A stretch of 6,934 nucleotides of DNA from Actinomycetota bacterium. GTDB taxonomy: Bacteria > Actinomycetota > Acidimicrobiia > Spongiisociales > ZC4RG35. A model generated the notes under the pieces. The model had not been told where the DNA came from. It worked only from the letters and a program-made list of their open reading frames with translations, and did no database searches. Location of the stretch: positions 1 to 6,934 of the forward strand of contig QGUS01000087.1 in assembly GCA_003242515.1 (NCBI GenBank). Reading direction: 5' to 3'. Every line of letters begins with the position of its first letter. The first letter of the stretch is position 1. This document shows, in pieces, positions 1 through 5,439 of this stretch. A program made the position numbers and the translations under genes.

Positions 1-405
1 GCCGCCCTCCAGGTGCTCCGGGCCGAAAACCCCGGCCGCAAGGTCTTCGTCCTCGGGTTCTGCTTCGGCGGCTCCAACGCGTGGCTCATGGCCGCCCAGG
101 GCCTCGACCTCGCCGGGGCGGTCGGCTTCTACGGCAACCCGCAGCGCCCGCCACTGGCGCCGATCGAGGTGGTGGACAGGATCAGCTGCCCGATCCTCTG
201 CCTCCAGGCCGGCGACGACCCGGGGATCCCGCTCGAGGTGGTCGACGCCTACCGGGAGGCCCTGCAGGCCGCGGGCGTGGACCACGAGATCGTCGTCTAC
301 GACGGGGCGCCCCACTCCTTCTTCGACCGCCAGCAGGAGAAGTACGCCGGCGAGTCGGCGGACGCCTGGCGGCGGGTCATGGAGTTCTTCGAGCGCCACG
401 GGTGA
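1..405 (+). CDS. Dienelactone hydrolase family protein (C-terminal 134 residues, 5' truncated)
   Basis: This is an alpha/beta-hydrolase of the dienelactone hydrolase type. The reading frame is open to base 1, so the true start lies outside the window and the GTG at 13 is probably internal. The nucleophile elbow reads GFCFGG, with Cys as nucleophile (codon 61-63) rather than the Ser of most hydrolases. The other triad members fit Asp in AGDDPGIP (about codon 214-219) and His in APHSFFD (codon 313-315). The spacing and the short helical C-terminus after the His match the family, whose members are about 230-250 residues. Family members cleave dienelactone in chlorocatechol breakdown, but many actinobacterial copies have unknown ester or lactone substrates. 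No aromatic-degradation gene is visible nearby, so the substrate is unassigned. The protein is probably cytoplasmic. The next gene follows on the same strand after a short gap. Confidence 0.88.
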   Translation, partial: AALQVLRAENPGRKVFVLGFCFGGSNAWLMAAQGLDLAGAVGFYGNPQRPPLAPIEVVDRISCPILCLQAGDDPGIPLEVVDAYREALQAAGVDHEIVVYDGAPHSFFDRQQEKYAGESADAWRRVMEFFERHG

Positions 406-452
406 GCCGATCCGACTCGCTGTCGCCCTGACCCCGCACTTGGGTGCCGGCG

Positions 453-620
453 ATGCTGCTCGATCTCGAAGGCTGGATCGTCCTGGCGCGTGAGGCGATC
501 CTGCGCTCGGAGGACCTGCTCTGCCTCGTCGACGACGAGGCGTGGCAGGAGCTGTTCGAGGACGACGACCGCGATTTCCCGACCCGCCACGACCCGTCTA
601 CATTTCCACTACCGCGATAG
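453..620 (+). CDS. Possible small acidic protein, 55 residues, unknown function
   Basis: An ATG at 453 opens a 55-codon frame ending in TAG at 618-620; an in-frame GTG at 444 is an alternative start. The product begins MLLDLEGWIVLAREAILRSE, is rich in Leu, Asp and Glu, and looks helical with an acidic stretch (FEDDDRDF) near residues 35-42, then a Pro-rich tail. Third codon positions are almost all G or C up to about codon 48, as in the neighbouring genes, which is the main argument that it is coding. Against it are the lack of a good Shine-Dalgarno sequence, the lack of any family I recognise, and a tail that runs into the AT-rich palindrome before heme oxygenase. Its last codons therefore seem shaped by the regulatory site. 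It could also be a decayed gene remnant or chance. Confidence 0.35.
   Translation: MLLDLEGWIVLAREAILRSEDLLCLVDDEAWQELFEDDDRDFPTRHDPSTFPLPR
575..604 (+). promoter_or_regulatory. Candidate promoter for heme oxygenase
   Basis: A -10-like TACATT at 599-604 sits 18 bp downstream of a weak -35-like TTTCCC at 575-580. Transcription would begin near 611, giving a leader of about 29 bases with a Shine-Dalgarno AGAGG at 628-632, seven bases before the ATG at 640. The palindrome at 602-627 would cover part of the -10 and the start point, where a repressor would block initiation. The -35 match is poor, so this rests mainly on position. Confidence 0.3.
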
Positions 621-627
621 TGGAAAT
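602..627. promoter_or_regulatory. Perfect palindrome, likely operator upstream of heme oxygenase
   Basis: The arms ATTTCCACTA (602-611) and TAGTGGAAAT (618-627) are exact reverse complements separated by six bases, CCGCGA. The arms are AT-rich in otherwise very GC-rich DNA. The site ends 12 bases before the heme oxygenase ATG and just ahead of its ribosome binding site. This size, symmetry and position fit binding of a dimeric helix-turn-helix regulator. It does not match the DtxR/IdeR iron box, whose arms are of the TTAGGTTAG type, nor the classical Fur box, so I cannot name the regulator. A transcribed hairpin is the alternative reading. Confidence 0.6.
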
Positions 628-639
628 AGAGGACGAGCG

Positions 640-1287
640 ATGACGCAGACCCGGCAGGCGCAGGGGTTCGCGGCCACGATCCGCGAACGGACCAACGAGG
701 CCCACATGACGACGGAGGGCCAGCCCTTCGTCGAGAGGCTGGTGGAAGGCAGGCTCCCGATCGTGGACTACGCCCGCCTGGCGGCCCAGCACCACGCGAT
801 CTACGAGGGGATGGAGCAGGGGTTCGAAGCCGCCACCGACGAGTACCTGCGGGAGTTCATGGTCCCGGGCCTTCCCCGGCTGGCTTCGCTCGAGGCCGAC
901 CTCGTGTTCCTGGCCGGCGAGAACTGGCGGGACAAGCTCCCGCTGATGCCGGCCACCCGGGCCTATGCGGAGCACATCCGCAGGCTCGAGGACACCTGGG
1001 AGAGGGGCCTGCTCGCCCACCACTACGTCCGGTACATGGGCGACCTCTCGGGAGGCCAGCTCATCCGCCGCGTCCTGCGCCGGGTGTACCGCTTCGAGGA
1101 CGAGAGGGGGACGACCTTCTACGAGTTTCCCGAGATCCCGAGCGCGAAGGAGCTTAAGATGCGCTACCGGGGCCTGCTCGACGACCTGCCCTGGGGCGAG
1201 GACGAGAAGGAGCGCTTGATCGCCGAGGCCCTCTACGCCTTCCGGTGCCACCAGGCCATATACGCCGAGCTGGACGGCGCTGCCTGA
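640..1287 (+). CDS. hmuO: Heme oxygenase (biliverdin-producing)
   Basis: This 215-residue protein matches the canonical HO-1/HmuO fold family in length (HmuO-type enzymes are about 200-220 residues). It oxidises heme to biliverdin, CO and Fe2+ using electrons from a reductase. The N-terminal helix carries the probable proximal heme ligand His22 in RTNEAHMTTEGQPF. The family signature LLAHHYVRYMGDLSGGQ spans residues 124-140. In it Asp135 matches the distal Asp (Asp136 in HmuO) needed for oxygen activation, and the flanking glycines let the distal helix kink over the heme. The start at 640 is preferred because AGAGG lies seven bases upstream and the protein then begins in the usual place. The frame stays open upstream to a codon at 490, but that extension is Arg/Ser/Thr-rich and unlike the family. 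No heme importer or reductase gene is visible, so a role in iron release is inferred from the family; supplying biliverdin as a chromophore is the alternative. Confidence 0.93.
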   Translation: MTQTRQAQGFAATIRERTNEAHMTTEGQPFVERLVEGRLPIVDYARLAAQHHAIYEGMEQGFEAATDEYLREFMVPGLPRLASLEADLVFLAGENWRDKLPLMPATRAYAEHIRRLEDTWERGLLAHHYVRYMGDLSGGQLIRRVLRRVYRFEDERGTTFYEFPEIPSAKELKMRYRGLLDDLPWGEDEKERLIAEALYAFRCHQAIYAELDGAA

Positions 1288-1307
1288 CCGCGGCGGACAC
1301 GAACGCG

Positions 1308-1339
1308 GAAAGGGGCCGGGCATGCGCCCGGCCCCTTTC
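1308..1339. terminator. Strong hairpin between convergent heme oxygenase and glnA
   Basis: A 14-bp perfect stem has arms 1308-1321 (GAAAGGGGCCGGGC) and 1326-1339 around an ATGC loop. It lies 20 bases after the heme oxygenase stop and 17 bases before the end of glnA on the other strand, so it can serve both. Each strand has only a three-T run, inside the stem, and no proper U-tract follows. This may therefore be a U-poor terminator of the kind described in actinobacteria, or a 3' end stabiliser. Confidence 0.75.
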
Positions 1340-1356
1340 GTACCCACTGGATCCGA

Positions 1357-2781
1357 TCAGACGTCGTAGTAGAGGTGGAACTCGTAGGGGTGCGGACGGA
1401 GCCTCACCGGGTCCACCTCCTTGGTCCGCTTGTACTCGATCCAGGTGTCGATCAGGTCCTGGGTGAACACGCCGCCCTTGAGCAGGAACTCGTGGTCCGC
1501 CTCCAGGGCGTCCAGGGCCTCGCCGAGGCTCCCCGGCACCGTGGGCAGGTTGGCGAGGTCAGCCGGCGGCAGGTCGTAGATGTCCTTGTCCACCGGCTCG
1601 TGCGGCTCGATCCGGCGCTGGATGCCGTCCAGTCCCGCCATGAGCATCGCCGCGAAGGCGAGGGACGGGTTGCAGGACGGGTCCGGGCAGCGGAACTCGA
1701 GACGCTTCGCCTTCGGCGACTGCGAGTACTGCGGGATGCGGATGGCCGCGGACCGGTTCCGGCTCGAGTACACGAGGTTCACCGGCGCCTCGTAGCCCGG
1801 CACCAGGCGGTGGTACGAGTTCGTCGTCGGGGCGGCGAAGGCGAGGATCGCCGGGGCGTGCTCCAGAAGACCGCCGATGTACCACCGGGCCAGGTCGGAC
1901 AGGCCGGCGTACCCGCTCTCGTCGTAGAACAGCGGCTCGCCACCCTTCCACAGCGACTGGTGGGTGTGCATGCCGGAGCCGTTGTCCTCGAAGATCGGCT
2001 TGGGCATGAAGGTCACCGACTTGCCGAACTGCCAGGCGGTGTTCTTCACCACGTACTTGTAGAGGGTCACCTTGTCGGCGGTGCGGAGCAGCGTGTCGAA
2101 CCGCATGTCGATCTCCGCCTGGCCGGCGGTGCCCACCTCGTGGTGCTGGACCTCGATCTCGATGCCGGCCTTCTGCAGGTTGGCGACCATCTCTGACCGC
2201 AGGTCCTGGAAGTGGTCGATCGGCGGGACGGGGAAGTACCCCTCCTTGTACCGGGGCTTGTAGCCCAGGTTGCCGCCATCCTCCGCCTTGCCCGAGTTCC
2301 AGGCGCCCTCGACGGAATCGAGGTAGTAGAAGCCCGAGTACTGGTTCTGGCCGAACCGGACGTCGTCGAAGATGTAGAACTCGGCCTCCGGGCCCCAGAA
2401 GGAGGTGTCCGCGATGCCCGTGCTGACCAGGTACTCCTCGGCCTTCTTGGCGACGTACCGGGGGTCCTTCTCGTAGGGCGCCTTGGTGAGCGGGTCGAGG
2501 ACGTAGCAGTAGAGGATCAGGGTCTTCCGGGACCGGAAGATGTCCTCCACGGCCGTGCTCGGGTCGGGCACGAGGATCATGTCCGACTCCTGGATCGCCT
2601 GGAACCCGCGGATCGAGGAACCGTCGAAGCCGAAGCCCTCCTCGAAGCTGTCCTCGGTGAGCTGGGCGGCGGGGACGGTGAAGTGCTGGACCTGGCCGGG
2701 CAGGTCACAGAACCGGAGGTCGATGAACTCGTAGCCCTCCGACTTCACCAGTGAGAGTACGTCTGCAGCGCTCTCGGGCAT
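1357..2781 (-). CDS. glnA: Glutamine synthetase type I (GSI-beta)
   Basis: This 474-residue enzyme condenses glutamate and ammonia to glutamine using ATP, and forms a cytoplasmic dodecamer. The N-terminal beta-grasp domain holds GFDGSSIRGF (residues 51-60), with Asp53 matching the Asp50 that helps bind ammonium at the subunit interface. The catalytic domain shows metal ligands Glu132 and Glu134 (PEAEFYIF), HHEVGTAGQAEI at 213-224, GSGMHTHQS at 268-276, the flap Glu331 in PGYEAPVNL, and substrate-binding arginines in NRSAAIRIP (342-350). Tyr402 in KDIYDLPPAD matches the tyrosine adenylylated by GlnE, and the insert near 150-175 is typical of the beta subtype, so control by adenylylation is likely. 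The start ATG is preceded by AAAGG nine bases upstream. The gene diverges from purA across a 131-bp region with possible nitrogen-regulator sites. Length and motifs are complete, with no sign of decay. Confidence 0.98.
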   Translation of the reverse strand: MPESAADVLSLVKSEGYEFIDLRFCDLPGQVQHFTVPAAQLTEDSFEEGFGFDGSSIRGFQAIQESDMILVPDPSTAVEDIFRSRKTLILYCYVLDPLTKAPYEKDPRYVAKKAEEYLVSTGIADTSFWGPEAEFYIFDDVRFGQNQYSGFYYLDSVEGAWNSGKAEDGGNLGYKPRYKEGYFPVPPIDHFQDLRSEMVANLQKAGIEIEVQHHEVGTAGQAEIDMRFDTLLRTADKVTLYKYVVKNTAWQFGKSVTFMPKPIFEDNGSGMHTHQSLWKGGEPLFYDESGYAGLSDLARWYIGGLLEHAPAILAFAAPTTNSYHRLVPGYEAPVNLVYSSRNRSAAIRIPQYSQSPKAKRLEFRCPDPSCNPSLAFAAMLMAGLDGIQRRIEPHEPVDKDIYDLPPADLANLPTVPGSLGEALDALEADHEFLLKGGVFTQDLIDTWIEYKRTKEVDPVRLRPHPYEFHLYYDV

Positions 2782-2814
2782 GTTCGAACACCTTTCTGTA
2801 CGCGGTACCCACGC

Positions 2815-2820
2815 TTTGTA
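2815..2820 (-). promoter_or_regulatory. Candidate -10 element for glnA
   Basis: On the minus strand TACAAA (4 of 6 to consensus) lies 33 bases before the glnA ATG. It would place the start near 2808 and give a leader of about 27 bases that includes the AAAGG ribosome binding site. No convincing -35 is found 17 bp upstream, which would fit an activator-dependent promoter but also leaves the call weak. Confidence 0.25.
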
Positions 2821-2841
2821 TCCCGGGTCGATTGCGCGACG

Positions 2842-2868
2842 GTTGCCGAAATGTGAACGCTGTGTTTC
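2842..2868 (-). promoter_or_regulatory. Possible GlnR-type binding array in the glnA-purA divergent region
   Basis: Read on the minus strand, GAAAC (2868-2864), TTCAC (2857-2853) and GCAAC (2846-2842) are each separated by exactly six bases, giving an 11-bp period. Actinobacterial GlnR boxes are described as alternating GTnAC and GAAAC half-sites with six-base spacers. Here the order is b-a-b, with one exact half-site and two imperfect ones. A fourth half-site is not seen on either side. Relative to the proposed glnA start near 2808 the array lies at about -34 to -60, a usual place for an activator. It also lies upstream of purA. The match is suggestive only, and whether this organism has GlnR is unknown. 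Confidence 0.35.
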
Positions 2869-2895
2869 ACGGGCCAGGGCCGCTTTCGCGGCGAC

Positions 2896-2901
2896 TAGCG
2901 T
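2896..2901 (+). promoter_or_regulatory. Candidate -10 element for purA
   Basis: TAGCGT fits the TAnnnT pattern and ends 11 bases before the purA ATG, so the transcript would have only a few leader bases. This agrees with the absence of any Shine-Dalgarno-like sequence before the ATG. There is no recognisable -35 at the right distance, so confidence is low. Confidence 0.25.
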
Positions 2902-2912
2902 GACCCCACGTC

Positions 2913-4187
2913 ATGCCAGCAACGATCGTCCTCGGCGCCCAGTGGGGCGATGAGGGCAAGGGACGAGTCGTCGATTTCTTCGCCGCCACGGCCGACTACG
3001 TGGTCCGCTACCAGGGCGGCAACAACGCAGGCCACACCATCATCGTGGGCGACCAGCGTCTCGCCCTCTCGCTGATCCCGTCGGGCATTCACTACCCGGA
3101 CTGCATCCCGGTGATCGCCTCCGGGACCGTCATCGACCCCAAGGTCCTCATCGAGGAGATGGACCGGGTGGCGTCGGAGGGGCTCGACCCGGACCGTGTG
3201 CGGATCTCGGCGAACGCCCACCTGATCATGCCGTACCACCGCAAGCTCGACGCGGTGATGGAGCGCTACCTGGGGAAGAACCAGATCGGCACCACCAAGC
3301 GCGGCATCGGCCCCGCCTACATGGACAAGTACGCCCGGTCGGGCATCCGGGTCCAGGACCTGTTCGACCCGAAGATCTTCCGGGAGAAGGTGGAGGCCGC
3401 GCTCGAGGAGAAGAACAAGCTCCTGCCACGCGTCTTCAACACGCTCCCGATGAACCCCGACGAGATCGTCGAAGAGTACCTGGGGTACGCCGAGCGGCTC
3501 CGTCCCCACGTCGCCGACACGTCTCTGCTCATCTGGCGCGCACTGCGTGACGGGAAGCAGGTGCTCTTCGAGGGTGCGCAGGGAACCCTCCTGGACGTCG
3601 ACCATGGCACCTATCCGTTCGTCACCTCTTCCAACCCGACCGCTGGCGGCGCGGTGGTCGGCTCGGGCATCGGCCCGCGGGACATCGACGCGGTGGTGGG
3701 CGTGGCCAAGGCCTACATCTCGCGCGTCGGGACCGGACCGTTCCCGACCGAGCTCCACGACGCCGACGGCGACCGGATGATCGAGCTCGGCGGCGAGTAC
3801 GGCACGGTCACCGGCCGGCGCCGCCGCTGCGGCTGGCTCGACCTGGTGGCGCTCCGCTACTCGGCCCGGGTGAACGGCCTGAGCAGGATCTTCCTCACCA
3901 AGCTGGACATCCTCTCTGCGTTCGACACCATCAAGGTGGCCGTCGCCTACCGGGAGGGCGACACCCGCCACGACGAGTTCCCGATGAGCCAGTCGGTGCT
4001 CTACCACTGCGAGCCCGAGTACGTGGAGCTGCCCGGCTGGAACACCGACATCACCGGGGTGCGCAGCTACTCGGACCTGCCGGCGAACGCCCGGGCCTAC
4101 ATCGAGTTCATCGCCGACTCCGTCGGAGTCCCCGTCGGCTGGGTGTCGGTCGGCCCCGAGCGGAGCCAGCTGGTCGAGGTCGCATGA
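2913..4187 (+). CDS. purA: Adenylosuccinate synthetase
   Basis: PurA joins IMP and aspartate with GTP to form adenylosuccinate, the first committed step to AMP, in the cytoplasm as a homodimer. The 424-residue length is normal. The N-terminus MPATIVLGAQWGDEGKGR holds the P-loop-like GDEGKG (residues 12-17) with catalytic Asp13, and His41 follows in NNAGHT. The IMP-binding GTTKRGIGPAY spans 126-136, the family signature QGTLLDVDHGTYPFVTSSNP spans 223-242, and TGRRRRCGWLDL (300-311) is the IMP/GTP-contact loop, with Arg303 where Pro is common. The C-terminal VSVGPERSQL is typical. The ATG at 2913 puts the GTPase motif at its usual place although no Shine-Dalgarno precedes it. Its stop overlaps the purD start by four bases, so the two genes are probably one operon with coupled translation. 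Confidence 0.98.
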   Translation: MPATIVLGAQWGDEGKGRVVDFFAATADYVVRYQGGNNAGHTIIVGDQRLALSLIPSGIHYPDCIPVIASGTVIDPKVLIEEMDRVASEGLDPDRVRISANAHLIMPYHRKLDAVMERYLGKNQIGTTKRGIGPAYMDKYARSGIRVQDLFDPKIFREKVEAALEEKNKLLPRVFNTLPMNPDEIVEEYLGYAERLRPHVADTSLLIWRALRDGKQVLFEGAQGTLLDVDHGTYPFVTSSNPTAGGAVVGSGIGPRDIDAVVGVAKAYISRVGTGPFPTELHDADGDRMIELGGEYGTVTGRRRRCGWLDLVALRYSARVNGLSRIFLTKLDILSAFDTIKVAVAYREGDTRHDEFPMSQSVLYHCEPEYVELPGWNTDITGVRSYSDLPANARAYIEFIADSVGVPVGWVSVGPERSQLVEVA

Positions 4188-5401
4188 AGGTCCTCCTCGT
4201 CGGCTCCGGGGGCCGCGAGCACGCCATCGGCTGGAAGCTCGCCTCGTCCCCGCGGGTCCGCGAGCTGGTGTCGCTCCCGGGGAACCCGGGCCTCGCCGGG
4301 CTGGGGCCGGTGATCGAGGGGATCGACCCGACCGATGCCGGCGCGGTGGCCGCGATGGCCGCGGCCCAGGGCTTCGACCTGGTGGTGGTCGGCCCCGAGG
4401 CGCCGCTGGCCGCCGGCGTCACCGACGCCATCTCCCGCTACGGCATCCCGGTCTTCGGGCCGACCCGCGCCGCGGCGAAACTGGAGTCGTCGAAGAGCCA
4501 CGCCAAGGACGTGATGCTCCGCGCCAGGGTGCCGACCGGATGGGCGGTCACGGTCACCGACCTCGACGAGGCACGCCGCCACGTCGAGTCCAGCGACGGA
4601 CCCTTCGTGGTCAAGGCCGACGGCCTGGCCGCCGGCAAGGGCGTCCTGGTCACCGACTCCCGGGCCGACGCGGTGGCGTGGGCCGAGCGCTGGCTGCCGT
4701 CCGGGCCCGTGGTGATCGAGGAGTACCTGGAGGGCCCCGAGGTGTCGGTCTTCGCGGTGTGCACCGACGCCGGAGCCCGGCCGCTCGAGCCTGCCCGCGA
4801 CCACAAGCGCCTCGGCGACGGCGACACCGGCCCCAACACCGGTGGCATGGGCGCCTACTCGCCTGTCTCCGACCTACCCGAGGGCCTGGTGGACGACGTG
4901 ATGCGGAGGGTGATCGAACCGACCCTCGCGCTGATGGCCGAGGACGGCACTCCCTTCCGCGGCTTCCTCTACGCCGGCCTGATCCTCACTGCCGACGGCC
5001 CGAAGGTCCTCGAGTTCAACGTGCGGCTGGGCGACCCCGAGACCCAGACGGTCCTCCCCCGCCTCGCCAACGACCTCGTCGACGTGCTCGAGGGCGCGGA
5101 GCCCGAGTGGTCCGACGTGGCGACGGTCACGGTCGTGCTCGCCGCCCGCGGCTACCCGGAGTCCCCGGAGACCGGGGCGGAGATCCGGGGACTGGACGCG
5201 GTGGGCGACGACGCCCTGGTCTTCCACGCCGGGACCCGGCGGGAAGGGGGGAAGGTCGTCGTGGCCGGTGGACGGGTTCTCGCCGTGGTCGGGTCGGGCG
5301 CATCCATCGCCGGGGCGCGGGAGAGGGCGTACGCCGCAGCCGACCGGATCAGCTGGCCCGGGAAGGTGTTCCGCACCGACATCGGGCTCCGCGCGGACTG
5401 A
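4184..5401 (+). CDS. purD: Phosphoribosylamine-glycine ligase (GARS)
   Basis: PurD is the ATP-grasp enzyme that joins phosphoribosylamine and glycine to give GAR, the second step of IMP synthesis. The N-domain begins MKVLLVGSGGREHAIGWKLA, with the family motif GSGGREHA at 7-14. The ATP-grasp core includes KADGLAAGKGV (144-154) and VVIEEYLEGPEVSVF (176-190). The substrate region PARDHKRLGDGDTGPNTGGMGAYSP spans 203-227, and the metal-binding EFNVRLGDPETQ spans 277-288. The C-domain has TVVLAARGYP (316-325) and ends with RTDIGLRAD. At 405 residues it is shorter than the usual 415-430. The missing part is around residues 302-311, where the linker before VTVVLA is compressed. All catalytic motifs are present, so it should be active. 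The start overlaps the purA stop as ATGA, indicating translational coupling. No purE/K, purC or other pur gene follows. Confidence 0.97.
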   Translation: MKVLLVGSGGREHAIGWKLASSPRVRELVSLPGNPGLAGLGPVIEGIDPTDAGAVAAMAAAQGFDLVVVGPEAPLAAGVTDAISRYGIPVFGPTRAAAKLESSKSHAKDVMLRARVPTGWAVTVTDLDEARRHVESSDGPFVVKADGLAAGKGVLVTDSRADAVAWAERWLPSGPVVIEEYLEGPEVSVFAVCTDAGARPLEPARDHKRLGDGDTGPNTGGMGAYSPVSDLPEGLVDDVMRRVIEPTLALMAEDGTPFRGFLYAGLILTADGPKVLEFNVRLGDPETQTVLPRLANDLVDVLEGAEPEWSDVATVTVVLAARGYPESPETGAEIRGLDAVGDDALVFHAGTRREGGKVVVAGGRVLAVVGSGASIAGARERAYAAADRISWPGKVFRTDIGLRAD

Positions 5402-5425
5402 TTCTGTGTAAGCACCAAACGCGGT

Positions 5426-5431
5426 TACAGT
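5426..5431 (+). promoter_or_regulatory. Candidate -10 element for a leaderless EamA transporter transcript
   Basis: TACAGT matches TAnnnT and ends eight bases before the GTG start at 5440, so transcription would begin at or within a few bases of that codon. The 38-bp gap after purD is more AT-rich than the flanking genes and contains no Shine-Dalgarno sequence. A weak -35-like TTCTGT lies at 5402-5407, 18 bp upstream. The spacing favours a leaderless mRNA, but readthrough from purD remains possible. Confidence 0.4.
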
Positions 5432-5439
5432 CCTTACCT

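Noticed and set aside
297..590. Minus-strand ORF of 97 codons spanning the hydrolase end and the following gap
   Set aside because: About a third of it is antisense to the hydrolase, it has no recognisable domain, and the plus-strand small frame fits the codon bias better.
490..639. Upstream in-frame extension of heme oxygenase by 50 residues
   Set aside because: The extension is Arg/Ser/Thr-rich and crosses the palindrome. The ATG at 640 has a proper ribosome binding site and gives the family's normal N-terminus.
1375..2754. Long plus-strand ORFs opposite glnA
   Set aside because: Low-complexity Val/Leu/Arg/Gly products typical of antisense frames in high-GC genes; glnA is intact on the minus strand.
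2798..2808. GTAC-GCG-GTAC repeat in the glnA leader as an NtcA-like site
   Set aside because: The GTA to TAC spacing is five bases rather than the eight of NtcA sites, NtcA is cyanobacterial, and GTAC is self-complementary, so the symmetry is cheap.
2895..4007. Long minus-strand ORF of 370 codons opposite purA
   Set aside because: It is a shadow produced by high GC and codon bias; its His/Val/Asp/Arg-rich product resembles no family, and purA is a certain gene on the other strand.
4540..5439. In-frame upstream extension of the EamA gene that would give a 606-residue protein
   Set aside because: The first 300 residues are Arg/Gly/Pro-rich, lack any fold-like pattern, and are the out-of-frame reading of purD, whose own frame is unmistakable.
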